51,364 nucleotides of DNA. It comes from Spartobacteria bacterium. GTDB taxonomy: Bacteria; Verrucomicrobiota; Kiritimatiellia; RZYC01. Location of the stretch: the NCBI GenBank assembly GCA_009930475.1, contig RZYC01000021.1, positions 1-51,364 of the forward strand. The letters are read 5' to 3'. The notes beneath the pieces were generated by a model. The model was not told the origin of the DNA. It saw only the letters and a list, made by a program, of their open reading frames with translations, and made no database searches. Made by a program: the position numbers and the translations under genes. Shown piece by piece: positions 51,262 to 51,364 of this stretch (positions are counted from its first letter, which is position 1; each line of letters begins with the position of its first letter).

Positions 51262-51363
51262 TTATCTAAACTTTCCCCGTTTTTCCAAAGCAATCTGATT
51301 GAACAAAAATTGCGGGCTGTCGTGCGGGCATCCATTCGTCGGAGTTGCTGAATATTCAGATTT
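51262..51363 (-). CDS. possible 3-prime end of a gene entering from the right edge
   Basis: On the minus strand one frame is open from the window edge for 33 codons and ends at TAA (51262-51264). The deduced tail ends FLFNQIALEKRGKFR and looks protein-like. It is too short to name and has no start inside the window. If real, its stop lies 73 bases before the transposase start on the same strand. Confidence 0.3.
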   Translation of the reverse strand, partial: KSEYSATPTNGCPHDSPQFLFNQIALEKRGKFR

Positions 51364-51364
51364 C

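Overview
The window reads as a chromosomal segment of a Gram-negative bacterium. It has an outer-membrane efflux lipoprotein with RND pump partners, many sigma-54 activators and histidine kinases, and no plasmid or phage genes. Three related Y1 (HUH, REP-associated-type) transposase genes, an NfeD pair, a COG2509 flavoprotein and the general protein style suggest the PVC superphylum, perhaps Kiritimatiellota or Lentisphaerae. That placement is an impression from family resemblance, not a search result. Most genes have ordinary Shine-Dalgarno sequences and many start/stop overlaps of the ATGA type.

Layout. 1-1.2 kb: Y1 transposase copy 1. 1.3-7.0 kb, plus strand: hisH, hisA, an M16 zinc peptidase, glmM, a PflX-type radical SAM protein and a YgjP-type metallopeptidase, tightly packed. 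7.0-12.3 kb, minus strand: an unrecognised four-gene operon (NtrC-like regulator, LysM/coiled-coil exported protein, receiver-STAS protein, membrane-anchored TPR protein). 12.6-18.0 kb, plus strand: a permease fused to a PTS EIIA-like domain, a DUF4404-like small protein and a large BvgS-like hybrid kinase with two periplasmic binding domains. 18.2-20.1 kb: a sigma-54-type promoter followed by amt and a PII gene that lacks the usual uridylylation tyrosine. 20.1-23.9 kb, minus strand: a sigma-54 response regulator, recN and rdgB, then tRNA-Leu(GAG). 24.3-26.1 kb: a UDP-glucuronate decarboxylase-like enzyme, an FHA protein and a FliE-like small protein.

26.4-33.4 kb: a tetR-OMF-MFP-RND efflux operon with a 3-prime acetyltransferase gene and an inverted repeat in the tetR promoter region. 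33.4-38.1 kb: rsmG, rpmI-rplT, coaBC and two NfeD proteins. 38.2-39.2 kb: transposase copy 2. 39.3-44.0 kb: a COG2509 flavoprotein, divergent from a histidine kinase and a receiver/kinase hybrid. 44.1-47.6 kb: a sugar-nucleotide epimerase and two GT2 glycosyltransferases, with three near-identical long palindromes between the two transferases. 47.7-50.1 kb: metK and an M42 aminopeptidase. 50.2-51.2 kb: transposase copy 3.

Points that stand out: (i) all three transposase genes share one promoter geometry that predicts leaderless mRNAs; (ii) the triple palindrome near 46.6 kb, the kind of element Y1 transposases of this class can act on; (iii) the uncharacterised 7.0-12.3 kb operon; (iv) a possible nitrogen circuit made of a solute-binding hybrid kinase, a sigma-54 regulator, a sigma-54 promoter, amt and PII; (v) an orphan FliE-like gene beside an FHA gene. 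I saw no CRISPR array, rRNA, prophage or recognised riboswitch.
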